The notes under the pieces are model-generated. The model was not told where the DNA came from, did not search any database, and saw nothing but the letters and a program-made list of their open reading frames with translations. Position numbers and translations under genes: made by a program. A DNA stretch of 64,000 nt from Schlesneria sp. DSM 10557 (GTDB lineage: Bacteria > Planctomycetota > Planctomycetia > Planctomycetales > Planctomycetaceae): the NCBI RefSeq assembly GCF_041860085.1, contig NZ_CP124747.1:2232001-2296000 (forward strand), given 5' to 3'. Positions 17,157 to 26,682 of this stretch are shown here, one piece after another; the stretch's first letter is position 1; each line of letters begins with the position of its first letter.

Positions 17157-18494
17157 TTGGCTGAACCCATTCGAGAAGACCTGAAAGTTCAAAACCAGAC
17201 TGCAGTGCTTGTTTCCGTGCCGGATCCGAGTCGCAACCTGGGCAAAGAACAAGCACTGGATGAATTGAAGGGGCTGGTAAAGACAGCAGGCGTCAAAGTC
17301 GTTGGTGAACTGGTTCAACGACGCGGACGTCCTCATCCGGGCACCTGCCTCGGAAGTGGTAAGATCGAGGAACTGAAAGACCTCGTCGACGCGACCGGTG
17401 CGAAACTGATTATCTTCGACAACAATCTGACTCCCGCCCAGGGTCGGTACCTGGAACAGGCCACCAAGCGCATCATCGTCGACCGTAGTGAGTTGATTCT
17501 CGACATCTTCGCGACACATGCCCGCACAGCCGAATCGCGGCTTCAGGTGGAACTGGCTCAGCTTCAGTACACCCGTACCCGACTGAAACGGATGTGGACT
17601 CACCTTGAGCGAATCGAGGGGGGGATTGGTGCCAGTCGAGGTCCCGGTGAAAAGCAAATCGAAACCGACCGCCGGATCATCGATCAACGGATTGATGAGC
17701 TGAAGACCAAACTGGCCGAAGTGGAGATCCGCCGCGAACGAATGGTTCGCCAGCGCGAGTCTCATCCTCTGGTGTCTCTCGTCGGTTATACAAACGCCGG
17801 AAAAAGCACCCTGATGAACGCCCTGACCGGGGCGGACGTCTATGTCGCCGACCAGTTGTTTGCCACGCTGGATACGCGAACCCGGAAATGGTCGATTCCT
17901 GCCTGGGGAGATGTCCTCCTGAGCGATACCGTCGGATTCGTGCGCGACCTGCCGCACTCGTTGATCGCCTCGTTCAAATCGACACTCGAAGAAGCCCGCC
18001 AGGCCGACCTCCTGATGCATGTCGTCGACGTCTCGAACCCCGAAGCCGAAGATCAGGTGGAAACGGTGGAGCGGGTGCTGGACGAAATCGGTGTCGAACG
18101 ACGCAACTTCATCCTGGTCTTGAACAAGATCGATGCGGTACGCGACCGGGGCTTGATCGACGTTCTGCGAGCCAAGTACGAGCACTCTGTCACTGTCTCG
18201 GCCCTGACACGGGAAGGCTTCGACAAGCTCGGAACGCTTGTCGGCGAACTGCTGGGCGAAGGCTACGTCGATGCCGAGATCGTCACCTCGGCCGGAAACG
18301 GGAAGCTTTTCGCCTTTCTGGCCGAGCATGCCGAAGTGACCGACACCCGCTACGAAGATTCCACCGCGATCTTGCGTTGCCGGATTGCGAGAAACATTCT
18401 CTGGCGCGTCAGCGGCGAGGGAACGACCGTACGGGTTCTCTCGGACACTGCGCAGCCACAACCTGCTTCTACTGCCGCTGAAGGAACTTTATGA
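17157..18494 (+). CDS. hflX: Ribosome-associated GTPase HflX
   Basis: HflX is a GTPase that binds the large ribosomal subunit and rescues stalled or heat-damaged ribosomes. The 445-residue protein shows the family N-terminal domain (GRPHPGTCLGSGK at about 57-69), the glycine-rich linker GGIGASRGPGEKQIE (about 155-169), and the G domain with P-loop GYTNAGKST at 210-218, the G3 motif DTVG and the G4 motif NKID. The start is a TTG at 17157; the first residues match the family poorly, so a slightly later start is possible. The stop overlaps the next gene by four bases (ATGA). Confidence 0.93.
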   Translation: MAEPIREDLKVQNQTAVLVSVPDPSRNLGKEQALDELKGLVKTAGVKVVGELVQRRGRPHPGTCLGSGKIEELKDLVDATGAKLIIFDNNLTPAQGRYLEQATKRIIVDRSELILDIFATHARTAESRLQVELAQLQYTRTRLKRMWTHLERIEGGIGASRGPGEKQIETDRRIIDQRIDELKTKLAEVEIRRERMVRQRESHPLVSLVGYTNAGKSTLMNALTGADVYVADQLFATLDTRTRKWSIPAWGDVLLSDTVGFVRDLPHSLIASFKSTLEEARQADLLMHVVDVSNPEAEDQVETVERVLDEIGVERRNFILVLNKIDAVRDRGLIDVLRAKYEHSVTVSALTREGFDKLGTLVGELLGEGYVDAEIVTSAGNGKLFAFLAEHAEVTDTRYEDSTAILRCRIARNILWRVSGEGTTVRVLSDTAQPQPASTAAEGTL

Positions 18495-19276
18495 GCCTCT
18501 CGAAGAAAGTCGCGATCGTCACAGGGGGTGGAACCGGCGTCGGACGGTGCACCGCACTGCGACTCGCCGATCTCGGCTATGATGTCGCGGTCATTTACTC
18601 CCGGTCGATTGAAGAGGCAGAACAAACAGCCGCAGAAATTACCCAGCGTGGTGTCCGCGGTACCGCCTATCGGGTGGATGTCGCAGACGATCTCGCGGTT
18701 CGCAAGATGGTGGACACCGTCGTGGCGACGTGGGGACGCATTGATGTGCTGATCAACTGCGCCGGAACGACCGAGTTCATTCCTTTCGATGATCTCGAAC
18801 AGGTGACTGACGATGTCTGGGAACGACTCTTTAAAGTCAACGTCGTCGGTGTGTTTCACTGTGCCCGCGCGGTGCGCGAGCCGATGGAGCGGTCGGGCGG
18901 CGGTACCATTATCAATGTCTCCAGCGTAGCCGCATTGCTGGGACAGGGGAGTTCAATCCCTTATTGCTGCTCAAAAGCGGCCCTCGACAACCTGACCGTT
19001 TCCCTTTCGCGCACGTTCGCCCCGCGAATCCGCGTCAACGGCGTTGCCCCCGGCTTCATCGCGGGACGCTGGACCGAAGGAGGACTGGGGCCAAACTACG
19101 ATCGAGTCAAGGCCTCGTTCGAACAAGCCCTGCCACTTGGGCGGGTGTGTGAGCCGGATGATGTCGCGGAATGCATCCTGAGCCTTGTCACAGGAAGCAA
19201 GCTGGTGACGGGTCAGACCCTGACGGTCGATAGCGGCATGATGATCTCGGGATTCCAGGTAAAGCTCTGCGAATGA
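18491..19276 (+). CDS. SDR-family oxidoreductase, FabG-like
   Basis: A 261-residue short-chain dehydrogenase. The NADP-binding motif TGGGTGVG lies at residues 11-18, N-C-A-G at 89-92, and the catalytic S145, Y158 and K162 are spaced as usual. The C-terminal LVTGQTLTVDSGMMI is family-typical. Its start codon overlaps the hflX stop in ATGA, so translation is probably coupled, although no functional link between HflX and an SDR is known to me. The substrate is unknown. A weak 8-bp inverted repeat (19354-19361 with 19379-19386) lies in the convergent spacer behind it. Confidence 0.87.
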   Translation: MSLSKKVAIVTGGGTGVGRCTALRLADLGYDVAVIYSRSIEEAEQTAAEITQRGVRGTAYRVDVADDLAVRKMVDTVVATWGRIDVLINCAGTTEFIPFDDLEQVTDDVWERLFKVNVVGVFHCARAVREPMERSGGGTIINVSSVAALLGQGSSIPYCCSKAALDNLTVSLSRTFAPRIRVNGVAPGFIAGRWTEGGLGPNYDRVKASFEQALPLGRVCEPDDVAECILSLVTGSKLVTGQTLTVDSGMMISGFQVKLCE

Positions 19277-19399
19277 GCAGGGACTGAGGGACGGCCTGGT
19301 CGCGATCACCTGCGAACATCGGATCTCGGCCGGCCCACGTCCACCTTCCCGTACTTCGAGGGTCGCACGCCCAGAAGACCTCGAAGGATCCGCCCCTGT

Positions 19400-21331
19400 T
19401 TATAATTGAAGACGCCGCAGGACTTCTTCCCGTCCCATAAGTTCGTCGCACAGCCTTCGAAGCGCGATGCGAGTCGGAACCTGAGACCGCGGAATCTTGA
19501 CGGAACTGCTGTCACTGACGGGAAGCAGATAGGTCGTCTGGCCCAGTTGCGTCGGCTCAATTGACTTCCATTCTGCTGAGTCACTTCCTTTGACGTGCGG
19601 GGCCGCTCGATCTCGATATTTGACCCCCAGCCGACAGAACCTGACACCGAGTGTCGCCAGAGCGGATGTCACCTGCCGATGAGAATCACTGGTCACCGGA
19701 ATAATCGTCCGTGCATCGACACCCAGATCCAAATCGTGTGCAAGGTTACCTAACCACGTTTTTGCGATCTGACGAGACTCCTCAAGTTTCAGCTGCTCAC
19801 GCTGTTCCAGGTCGACCTTCATCCCCAGGTCTTCTGCCGAGAATGCGTAACAGCCGTAGAATAGAAGTTTCAGTTCCTGCAGTTCTTGAATCAGCGGTAA
19901 AGACCGCTTGCCGGTCTCGGAATGACCGTAAAGCTGCATCAACTGAGGTTCGGCAATGAGTTGTCGCAATGTCTGTTCGAGGAACTCGTAAGATCGCGCC
20001 ATACGGAGATAGTAGGTGGGGGCGGGCTCAAGACGCAGGTTCGGCAGGAAGAGAGCTGCGTCTTGGCCATTGGCCTGTGCGGTCGCCAGGAATTGCTCCT
20101 CGTGAGTCTGGATGACTTCAAACTTCTTCATGGTCGCCTCGAGGACTTCCAGTCGACGGCGTGCATACCGACCTGTGAAGGCCAGAGAGCGTGCTTCATC
20201 CCCCAGTTGGGGAACAAGCAGTGCGGTCAGTGCGTAGGCCTGGTAGTCGCACCATCCACTTTCTTTGGTCGGACGGACGTCCACATGCTCCGAATGAATC
20301 GTTCGCACCATGGCCCCGATGAGATCTTCGTCATCCGGGCAACCAAGTGGAAACACCCGCCGAGCTAATTCCGATTCTCGCTGAGACTGTGGCGGAAACA
20401 GCGATACCGCACTCGACGTGATGTCTCGATCACGGCGAAGACGAACCAGTTCGATTGCGTCCGCTGTGTCTACCAGGTCGAGAATGGTGAGTCGTGTCGA
20501 TGGTGTCACGACCCGGCTCCAGCGCGTCAGTATCTGACGATACTCGGCGGCGAGCGAAGGATCGGATTTCAGAACCTGAACGACCGGGTGCATCCAGTCA
20601 TTGTCATCCAGATCAAACTCCATCTGGAAATAGCGATAAACCCGATCACATTTCTGGAGCACTTCACTGGCTTTGAGAAAGCCCGCGGCTTCGGAATGAG
20701 CTACCTCAGACGAATAACGCCTCACGAAGTACTCTTTGGCAGACTCATTGGTCATGGGGAGATGGATCTCAGCGAGATCGAGTCCCGCCGCGAAATAGGC
20801 CGCTGCCCGACTGTCGGGGGGCAGGGCATTCCCAATCCGCTGCAGAAATCCAAGATCTCCTTGCGTGGCTCCAGGAACTCCCAGAAACCAGAATTCTGCC
20901 AGTGCGGTGATCAACCCGGCATCGAACTGCCGGGACTTTGCGTCAATGAGATCGACGGAGGGGAGGATTGGAATTCCGTGCGATTGCACGCTTGCTAACG
21001 CATCACGAAAGTTGGAATGGACCTTAAGCAGGTTCTGGTCCTGATCGGGCTTCAACGCGGATAGATCCAGCTCCGTCACGCAGGCGCTGAGGTTAACCCC
21101 CATATCCTTATTCACTCGCGGAGAGACGCGCGCCGGATCGAACGACGGAGCGGATCGGGGGGCCCAGCCATCATCCGGCCCACTGGTTTCATCCGCTTCA
21201 GGAAGATGGTACTCGGTCGTTTCCACCACGATGAAATCAGGTCCTGAACATCCCGCCAGGAGACATGAGAAGAGACTGAAAACGGCCAGTGACGAACGTG
21301 AGCAGCAACACCGACGATGAATCCAATTCAT
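19400..21331 (-). CDS. Large lipoprotein of unknown function
   Basis: A 643-residue protein with an N-terminal lipoprotein signal (SLFSCLLAGCSG; lipobox LAGC), so it is probably membrane-anchored and exported. After a Pro/Asp/Ser-rich linker the rest looks mostly alpha-helical with many charged residues, reminiscent of degenerate TPR-type helical repeats, but no repeat consensus could be aligned by eye. No catalytic motif is visible. It is a single gene, convergent with the SDR gene. I do not recognise the family; it may be planctomycete-specific. Confidence 0.75.
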   Translation of the reverse strand: MNWIHRRCCCSRSSLAVFSLFSCLLAGCSGPDFIVVETTEYHLPEADETSGPDDGWAPRSAPSFDPARVSPRVNKDMGVNLSACVTELDLSALKPDQDQNLLKVHSNFRDALASVQSHGIPILPSVDLIDAKSRQFDAGLITALAEFWFLGVPGATQGDLGFLQRIGNALPPDSRAAAYFAAGLDLAEIHLPMTNESAKEYFVRRYSSEVAHSEAAGFLKASEVLQKCDRVYRYFQMEFDLDDNDWMHPVVQVLKSDPSLAAEYRQILTRWSRVVTPSTRLTILDLVDTADAIELVRLRRDRDITSSAVSLFPPQSQRESELARRVFPLGCPDDEDLIGAMVRTIHSEHVDVRPTKESGWCDYQAYALTALLVPQLGDEARSLAFTGRYARRRLEVLEATMKKFEVIQTHEEQFLATAQANGQDAALFLPNLRLEPAPTYYLRMARSYEFLEQTLRQLIAEPQLMQLYGHSETGKRSLPLIQELQELKLLFYGCYAFSAEDLGMKVDLEQREQLKLEESRQIAKTWLGNLAHDLDLGVDARTIIPVTSDSHRQVTSALATLGVRFCRLGVKYRDRAAPHVKGSDSAEWKSIEPTQLGQTTYLLPVSDSSSVKIPRSQVPTRIALRRLCDELMGREEVLRRLQL

Positions 21332-21850
21332 GACAACCTCCTGGGATACTGCCCTGGTCTGGTCCAGGGACGCCTCACTCGAGATCGGAACCCATCGGTA
21401 AACGGCGTTGCCTGATGAAAGTAATCACGACATGGCTCATAAGATAATGATGTGGAAGTTTCATTCAATGTCAGATTTGCAGCATAATGCGAACTTTGTC
21501 ATAAGTTTTCTCCGGCAATTACACACAAAGAATACACCACGTGAAACAATGGACACTAATTTCATTCCCATCATCTTCCGGAGACAGATCTGGACATCAG
21601 CGCAGTTCTCTCACCGGATATAATTTACATACAAACGCTCAGCATGCCCCCTCTGAAGATCGTCGTAGCGATATCCCGACTCATCTACCCCACTCTGCCT
21701 GACCGACAACGCCAGATAGAGAAAAATGATGTACAAGGGACCAGATCGGTTCGACATTGACGACCCGCTCAGCGACAATGTCCTGGCTCACGCTGTTGAG
21801 CGGTGAGCCTTCTCATATTTCCACCTCGGCCCTGTGCGACAGGATTGCCC
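21332..21850. other. AT-richer divergent intergenic region
   Basis: 519 bases between the lipoprotein gene and tam. The section 21420-21640 is clearly richer in A and T than its surroundings and has only short spurious frames. It probably holds the promoters for both flanking genes. No recognisable operator, repeat or RNA was found. Confidence 0.4.
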
Positions 21851-22627
21851 ATGACTGATTGGAATCCGAACCAGTACATGCAATTTGCGGATGACCGAAC
21901 CCGAGCGGCGATTGACCTCTGCAATCGCGTTCCGCTGGAAAATCCTCGTACCATCATCGACCTCGGCTGTGGCCCCGGTAACAGTAGCCGGATTCTCCAC
22001 AATCGCTGGTCGAAATCGGAATTGACAGGAATTGACAGTTCTACGGAAATGATTGCTGCGGCCCGCAAGTTACCGCTTCCTTGTGAATGGTTGCTGGCGG
22101 ATATAGCCCAGTGGGAACCACTCAACAAAGTCGATCTGATATTTTCTAATGCTGTGCTTCAGTGGCTTCCTAACCATGACGTATTAGTTCCACGGCTGAT
22201 GAGCTACGTCAGTCCTGGTGGTGTATTGGCATTTCAAATTCCCAGCCACCACTTCCCTGCGGTACGAGAATTAATCTTCGACATTTCACGCAGGCCGGCG
22301 TGGAACGATCGATTACGAGGTGCTCGCAACGCGTTACCCCGCCGAGCGCCACACGATTACTATGATCTTCTTTGTCATCAGTCAGATCACCTGGATGTCT
22401 GGGAGACCGAGTACTATCACATCATGGATTCGGCCGAATCCGTGATTCAGTGGATCTCAAGCACCGGTCTGCGACCGTTTCTGGCAGATCTGAACTCCGA
22501 TACCGATCGCGCCACCTTTCTCACCGAGTTACGCGAACAGACCTCCTTCGCTTATCCGAAACGACTCGATGGGAAAGTCCTCTTTCCGTTTCGTCGAACC
22601 TTCGTGGTCGCCCGTCGCCGTTCCTGA
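21851..22627 (+). CDS. tam: Trans-aconitate 2-methyltransferase-like protein
   Basis: Tam methylates trans-aconitate, a toxic by-product of the aconitase reaction, using SAM. The 258-residue protein begins DWNPNQYMQFADDRTRAA, which is the family hallmark, followed by SAM motif I DLGCGPGNSS, the acidic strand LTGIDSS, and SNAVLQWLPNH. A family-typical HDYYDLL and VWETEYYHIM stretch follows. The ATG at 21851 is chosen because the hallmark starts right after it. The gene stands alone. Substrate assignment rests on overall family resemblance; activity on another carboxylic acid cannot be excluded. Confidence 0.85.
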   Translation: MTDWNPNQYMQFADDRTRAAIDLCNRVPLENPRTIIDLGCGPGNSSRILHNRWSKSELTGIDSSTEMIAAARKLPLPCEWLLADIAQWEPLNKVDLIFSNAVLQWLPNHDVLVPRLMSYVSPGGVLAFQIPSHHFPAVRELIFDISRRPAWNDRLRGARNALPRRAPHDYYDLLCHQSDHLDVWETEYYHIMDSAESVIQWISSTGLRPFLADLNSDTDRATFLTELREQTSFAYPKRLDGKVLFPFRRTFVVARRRS

Positions 22628-22949
22628 AGATCCCTGGCGAAAGACGCCTTCCCCTCGCCCCCGCCATTTGGCCAAGAGAACGATCATCATGTCTTGCCTG
22701 TGCGGACGAGCATCTGACGCGCGGAGCAGAGTGAACTGGCGGCCATCACGGTCAGTGAATCAATCCCGGTACGACGCTTTTCGCAGGTTCGTTGAGGCCC
22801 CGACCGGCGTAACGCCGCCTCACGGAAGCAGTAACCCGTCATACTGCCTCCGTAGCCGCGCACAAATGGCTCTCTGACCCGGCCCTGGTCCTTGTGTGAG
22901 TTCTGTCGCTGTGAGATTATGCCAGTCTCAAATTTATTCAGGAGAACCC
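22628..22949. other. Spacer between tam and carboxypeptidase genes
   Basis: 322 bases without a convincing gene. Near the right end, CAGGAGAACCC supplies the ribosome binding site for the next gene. Nothing else was recognised. Confidence 0.4.
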
Positions 22950-24467
22950 ATGTCTCAGACAGATCATCTTTATTCAGAATTGTGCCGTTTACTCAAGGAT
23001 GCCGCGCTCTTGGGATCCTGCGCGAGTGTCCTGAGCTGGGATGAGCAGACCTTTATGCCCAAACACGGGGCGACCCACCGGGCCGACCAGTTGGGTTTGC
23101 TGGCCGGTTTAGCACACGAGAGAGCGACTTCGCCTCGGATTGGCGAACTCTTGTCACAACTGGAAAAGAGTGGTGAGCTGGGTGACTCCGACGGCGATGT
23201 GGCCGTTAACGTGCGAGAAGCCCGGCGCACTTACGATCGGCAGACGAAGTTGCCACGCAGACTGGTAGAAGAGCTGTCTCGAACCACGACGCTGTCGCAG
23301 CAGGCCTGGATTTCGGCTCGTGAAGACTCTGACTTCGCCCGGTTCCTCCCCTGGCTCGACAAGATGATCGGGCTGAAGCGGGAAGAAGCACAGGCCGTCG
23401 GCTACGGTCAGGGAATTCCCTACGATGCTCTGCTGGATGACTACGAACCAGGGATGACGGCCGCAGAAGTCGAAAAAGTCTTCTCTCCCTTGAGAGACGA
23501 ACTGGTCAAACTGGTGGCAGCCATTCAGCAATCGTCGAAACGTCCGCACGTCGAGATTCTTTCACGACACTATCCCAAGACACCGCAGATTGTGCTCGCC
23601 GAAGGTGCCTCAAAAGCCATTGGCTTTGATTTCGAGGCAGGGCGCGTCGATGAATCGGCCCATCCCTTCTGCAGTGGATTTGGTCCGGGTGACTGCCGAC
23701 TGACCACCCGTTACCACGATCACCATTTCAACTCTGCCTTTTTCGGAGTGCTGCACGAATCGGGACACGGGATCTACGAGCAGGGACTGCCACGCGACAG
23801 CTTTGGGCTTGGGATCGGCCAGTCGACCTCCCTGGGAATTCATGAATCCCAGTCACGTCTGTGGGAAAACTTCATCGGACGCAGTCGTTCGTTCTGGCAG
23901 TATCTTTACCCCACGGCTCAGATGGCATTTCCCCAGGCGCTGGGTGACGTTTCCCTGGAAGAGTTCTACTTCGCGATCAACGACGTCCGCCCCTCACTGA
24001 TTCGTGTAGAAGCGGACGAAGTGACGTATAACCTGCATATCATGCTGCGGTTCGAGATCGAGCAATTGCTCATCGCGGGCGACCTGAAACCGGCAGACGT
24101 CCCCGGTGTCTGGAATGAAAAGTTCAAGAGCTACTTCGGTTTGACGGTCCCCGATGACTCCCACGGATGTTTGCAGGACATTCACTGGAGTGCTGGACTG
24201 CTGGGTTACTTCCCCACGTACGCCCTGGGGAACATGTATGCCGCACAAATTTTTGCTGCTGCAAACCGCGACTTAGGAGCCATCGACGAGCTTTCTGCCA
24301 CCGGGAAACTGAAAACTCTGAAGAATTGGCTGAACGAAAAGATTCACCGCCACGGGAAACGATATCCAGCGAAGACGCTTGTCGAGAAAGTCACCGGCGA
24401 AACACTATCACATCAGCCATTGATCGCCCACCTGAAGTCCAAGTACTCCGAACTCTATGGATTGTGA
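22950..24467 (+). CDS. Carboxypeptidase Taq (M32 metallopeptidase)
   Basis: An M32-family metal-dependent carboxypeptidase that removes C-terminal residues from peptides, with broad specificity except Pro. The 505-residue length is normal. The zinc-binding HExxH motif is H269-E-S-G-H273, followed by the family block GIHESQSRLWENFIGRS, which supplies the third zinc ligand. The N-terminal LSWDEQTFMP and the later RVEADEVTYNLHIMLRFEIE are also characteristic. The ATG at 22950 is preferred: AGGAGA lies upstream, and the extra 18 residues of the longer frame show no conservation. No signal peptide, so cytoplasmic. Confidence 0.92.
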   Translation: MSQTDHLYSELCRLLKDAALLGSCASVLSWDEQTFMPKHGATHRADQLGLLAGLAHERATSPRIGELLSQLEKSGELGDSDGDVAVNVREARRTYDRQTKLPRRLVEELSRTTTLSQQAWISAREDSDFARFLPWLDKMIGLKREEAQAVGYGQGIPYDALLDDYEPGMTAAEVEKVFSPLRDELVKLVAAIQQSSKRPHVEILSRHYPKTPQIVLAEGASKAIGFDFEAGRVDESAHPFCSGFGPGDCRLTTRYHDHHFNSAFFGVLHESGHGIYEQGLPRDSFGLGIGQSTSLGIHESQSRLWENFIGRSRSFWQYLYPTAQMAFPQALGDVSLEEFYFAINDVRPSLIRVEADEVTYNLHIMLRFEIEQLLIAGDLKPADVPGVWNEKFKSYFGLTVPDDSHGCLQDIHWSAGLLGYFPTYALGNMYAAQIFAAANRDLGAIDELSATGKLKTLKNWLNEKIHRHGKRYPAKTLVEKVTGETLSHQPLIAHLKSKYSELYGL

Positions 24468-24473
24468 TCCCTC

Positions 24474-25043
24474 ATGAATGACGATTTATCCCCCCCCGAT
24501 GGTCCCCGAGGTTTTCCAAAAGGGATCCTCGTTGCAGGGGCAATCGCGCTGATAGTTGCCTGGGTGCTCCGACTGGTGATCACCCCTGACAGTTCGGCCC
24601 AGATCGGAAAGCCATTTCCACCGATCGAGGCAGGGGGGTGGATCAACGAGCCAGGGCCAAGCCCTGAGGACTTGAAGGGGCAGATCCTTGTCGTTGATGC
24701 CTGGGCCTTCTGGTGCATTCCCTGTCAGGCCATTGCTCCGTATCTGATCGACCTGCATGATCGGTATCAGAGCAAGGGAGTCAAATTCCTGGGACTGACG
24801 TCAGAAGGAGGGGATCGGAAGGGGTTGGAGATGAGTCGCATGTTTGTCGACAAGTTAAAAATCCCCTGGCCGAATGCCTATCTGGCAATCGAACCCCTGA
24901 AGGCACTTGAAGTCGAAGCAATTCCCCAGCTCTGGATCGTCGACCGCGACAACCGCATTATTTTCCACGAAGTCGGCTTCCATCAGGGGTCAATCGCCTC
25001 GATGGAGAAGGTGCTGGATGAAGCCCTGAGCCGTACTCCCTGA
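24474..25043 (+). CDS. Membrane-anchored thioredoxin-like protein (TlpA/redoxin family)
   Basis: A 189-residue protein with one N-terminal membrane segment (ILVAGAIALIVAWVLRLVI) and a thioredoxin-fold domain outside the membrane. The redox motif is W-C-I-P-C in AWAFWCIPCQAIAP, and the cis-proline region reads AIPQLWIVD. It should act as an extracytoplasmic thiol reductant or in disulfide exchange. The gene starts six bases after the carboxypeptidase stop, so the two are very likely one transcript. A good terminator follows. Confidence 0.85.
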   Translation: MNDDLSPPDGPRGFPKGILVAGAIALIVAWVLRLVITPDSSAQIGKPFPPIEAGGWINEPGPSPEDLKGQILVVDAWAFWCIPCQAIAPYLIDLHDRYQSKGVKFLGLTSEGGDRKGLEMSRMFVDKLKIPWPNAYLAIEPLKALEVEAIPQLWIVDRDNRIIFHEVGFHQGSIASMEKVLDEALSRTP

Positions 25044-25143
25044 GGCCGTTGAGAGAATGTCGGGCCCGTCCGGAAGTGACGCTTTCCCAGGGGGGCCTCC
25101 CGAGTTCCGGGCAATCCGCCACTCCGCACTCCGGCCAAGCAGA

Positions 25144-25180
25144 AGGCCCCGCACTGAATGAACAGCGCGGGGCCTCTTTG
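25144..25180 (+). terminator. Intrinsic terminator after the thioredoxin-like gene
   Basis: A 9-bp GC stem pairs AGGCCCCGC (25144-25152) with GCGGGGCCT (25167-25175) around a 14-base loop, followed on the plus strand by CTTTG. It lies about 100 bases after the thioredoxin-like stop and just before the stop of the convergent oxidoreductase, so it may work for both strands. Confidence 0.7.
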
Positions 25181-25208
25181 ATTCTCAGCTCAATCACTTG
25201 ATCGAGAA

Positions 25209-26555
25209 TTAGAGAACTCGTGTCAGCCCTGGTACCGCGATCGGGTAGTAACCTTCCGCGTTCGCCTTGACGGGTGGCTCGGCATCCCAGGTGTAGCTCT
25301 TGGGGGCCAAGCTGATGTTCGACTTGATGGCGTCGTTCCAGGTGATCTCTTTACCGGAGTAAGTACACATCCGGCCAAGAACAGCCGTCATCGAACTATA
25401 GGCTCCATTGTCCGCTTCATTGAATTCGGTTCCATTCCGAATGGCTGCGAACAGGTTGTCATGCTCGACTTCGTACGGGTTCTTGGATTTCTCCGTGAAC
25501 CGCCATTCCATTCCCTCGGCATTGATCGAGCCGGCAGGATTAGAGGTTCCCTTTGATCCGTGGACGAACTCAGAGACACGATTGAAGCATCCGGGCATCT
25601 GACGGCACTGGCTGAACATACAGGTTCCGTCAGCATACTCGTATTCGACGAAGTGATGGTCGAAGATTTCACCATACTTCTTATCGGTACGAACCTGTCG
25701 GCCCCCCATGCCGCTCGCCTTGACCGGATACTCCGCCTCTTTGTCCGCCCCACCTTTGACCCAGTTACAGACGTCCAGATTGTGGATGTGCTGTTCACAG
25801 ATGTGGTCGCCGCTCAGCCAGTTGTAGTAGTACCAGTTGACAATCTGATACTCCATTTCTGACCGACACTGCTCGCGCGTCTTGCGGGGATCCCAAGGGG
25901 TGGTCCCGTTCCAGTAGGCTCGCAAGGCGATGATCTTGCCGATCGCCCCGTCCTTAATCCGCTTGATCGTTTCGAGGTAACCCGCGTCGTGATGTCGCTG
26001 AAGTCCAACACCGACCTTCAGCTTCTTTTCCTTGGCGATCTTGTTCGCTTCGATCACCTGGCGAACACCAGGAGCATCCACAGCGACCGGCTTTTCCATG
26101 AAGACATGCTTGCCAGCTTTGACCGCATATTCGAAGTGAATCGGACGGAAGCCAGGGGGAGTTGCCAGAATCACCAGATCGACACCGCTGTCGATCACTT
26201 TCTGGTAAGCGTCCAGACCATCAAAAATCTTCTCTGCGGGAACCTGAACCCGCTCACCTTTCGGGCCCAGGCCATTCTTGATGCTGTCGACGGCATTGCG
26301 TCCATTCTCAGGGAAAGCATCCCCCACAGCGGTGAGTTTGACATTTCCGTTTGTCGAGAGTGCCTGTCCTGCTGCACCAGTACCTCGTCCACCACAGCCG
26401 ACCAACCCCACCTTGATTGTATCGTCACCCCCAGCAAACAGAGTGCTGCTGAAACCGGCAGGGACAACCAAAGATGCACCAACACCCGCCAGTGTGGATG
26501 TCTTTAGAAAATCGCGCCGTGATGCGACGTCATGAGATTGATCTGATGGATTCAT
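25209..26555 (-). CDS. Tat-exported Gfo/Idh/MocA-family oxidoreductase
   Basis: A 448-residue NAD(P)-dependent oxidoreductase of the Gfo/Idh/MocA family, commonly acting on sugars or inositols. A twin-arginine signal (S-R-R-D-F-L-K at residues 12-18, then a hydrophobic stretch) shows export as a folded protein. The Rossmann motif follows at VGLVGCGGRGTGAA, and the E-K-P motif that contributes the catalytic Lys reads HVFMEKPVAVD. The C-terminal part has DNGAYSSMTAVLGRMC, typical of the planctomycete-expanded branch. The substrate is unknown; such proteins are thought to act on complex polysaccharide-derived sugars. Confidence 0.9.
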   Translation of the reverse strand: MNPSDQSHDVASRRDFLKTSTLAGVGASLVVPAGFSSTLFAGGDDTIKVGLVGCGGRGTGAAGQALSTNGNVKLTAVGDAFPENGRNAVDSIKNGLGPKGERVQVPAEKIFDGLDAYQKVIDSGVDLVILATPPGFRPIHFEYAVKAGKHVFMEKPVAVDAPGVRQVIEANKIAKEKKLKVGVGLQRHHDAGYLETIKRIKDGAIGKIIALRAYWNGTTPWDPRKTREQCRSEMEYQIVNWYYYNWLSGDHICEQHIHNLDVCNWVKGGADKEAEYPVKASGMGGRQVRTDKKYGEIFDHHFVEYEYADGTCMFSQCRQMPGCFNRVSEFVHGSKGTSNPAGSINAEGMEWRFTEKSKNPYEVEHDNLFAAIRNGTEFNEADNGAYSSMTAVLGRMCTYSGKEITWNDAIKSNISLAPKSYTWDAEPPVKANAEGYYPIAVPGLTRVL

Positions 26556-26682
26556 GCTCGACTCCTGGTGTGATGTACTGCTCAGCGAAAACGTACGACC
26601 TGCTCACTCAATGGAAAGAGACGCGAAGACACCTCTGACTTTTCAAGATCTCATATCGAATCGGTAACCGAACGGACCACCG

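Noticed and set aside
16821-18461. 546-codon minus-strand frame opposite hflX
   Set aside because: It mirrors hflX, which has the complete GTPase motif set. Long antisense frames are common at this base composition.
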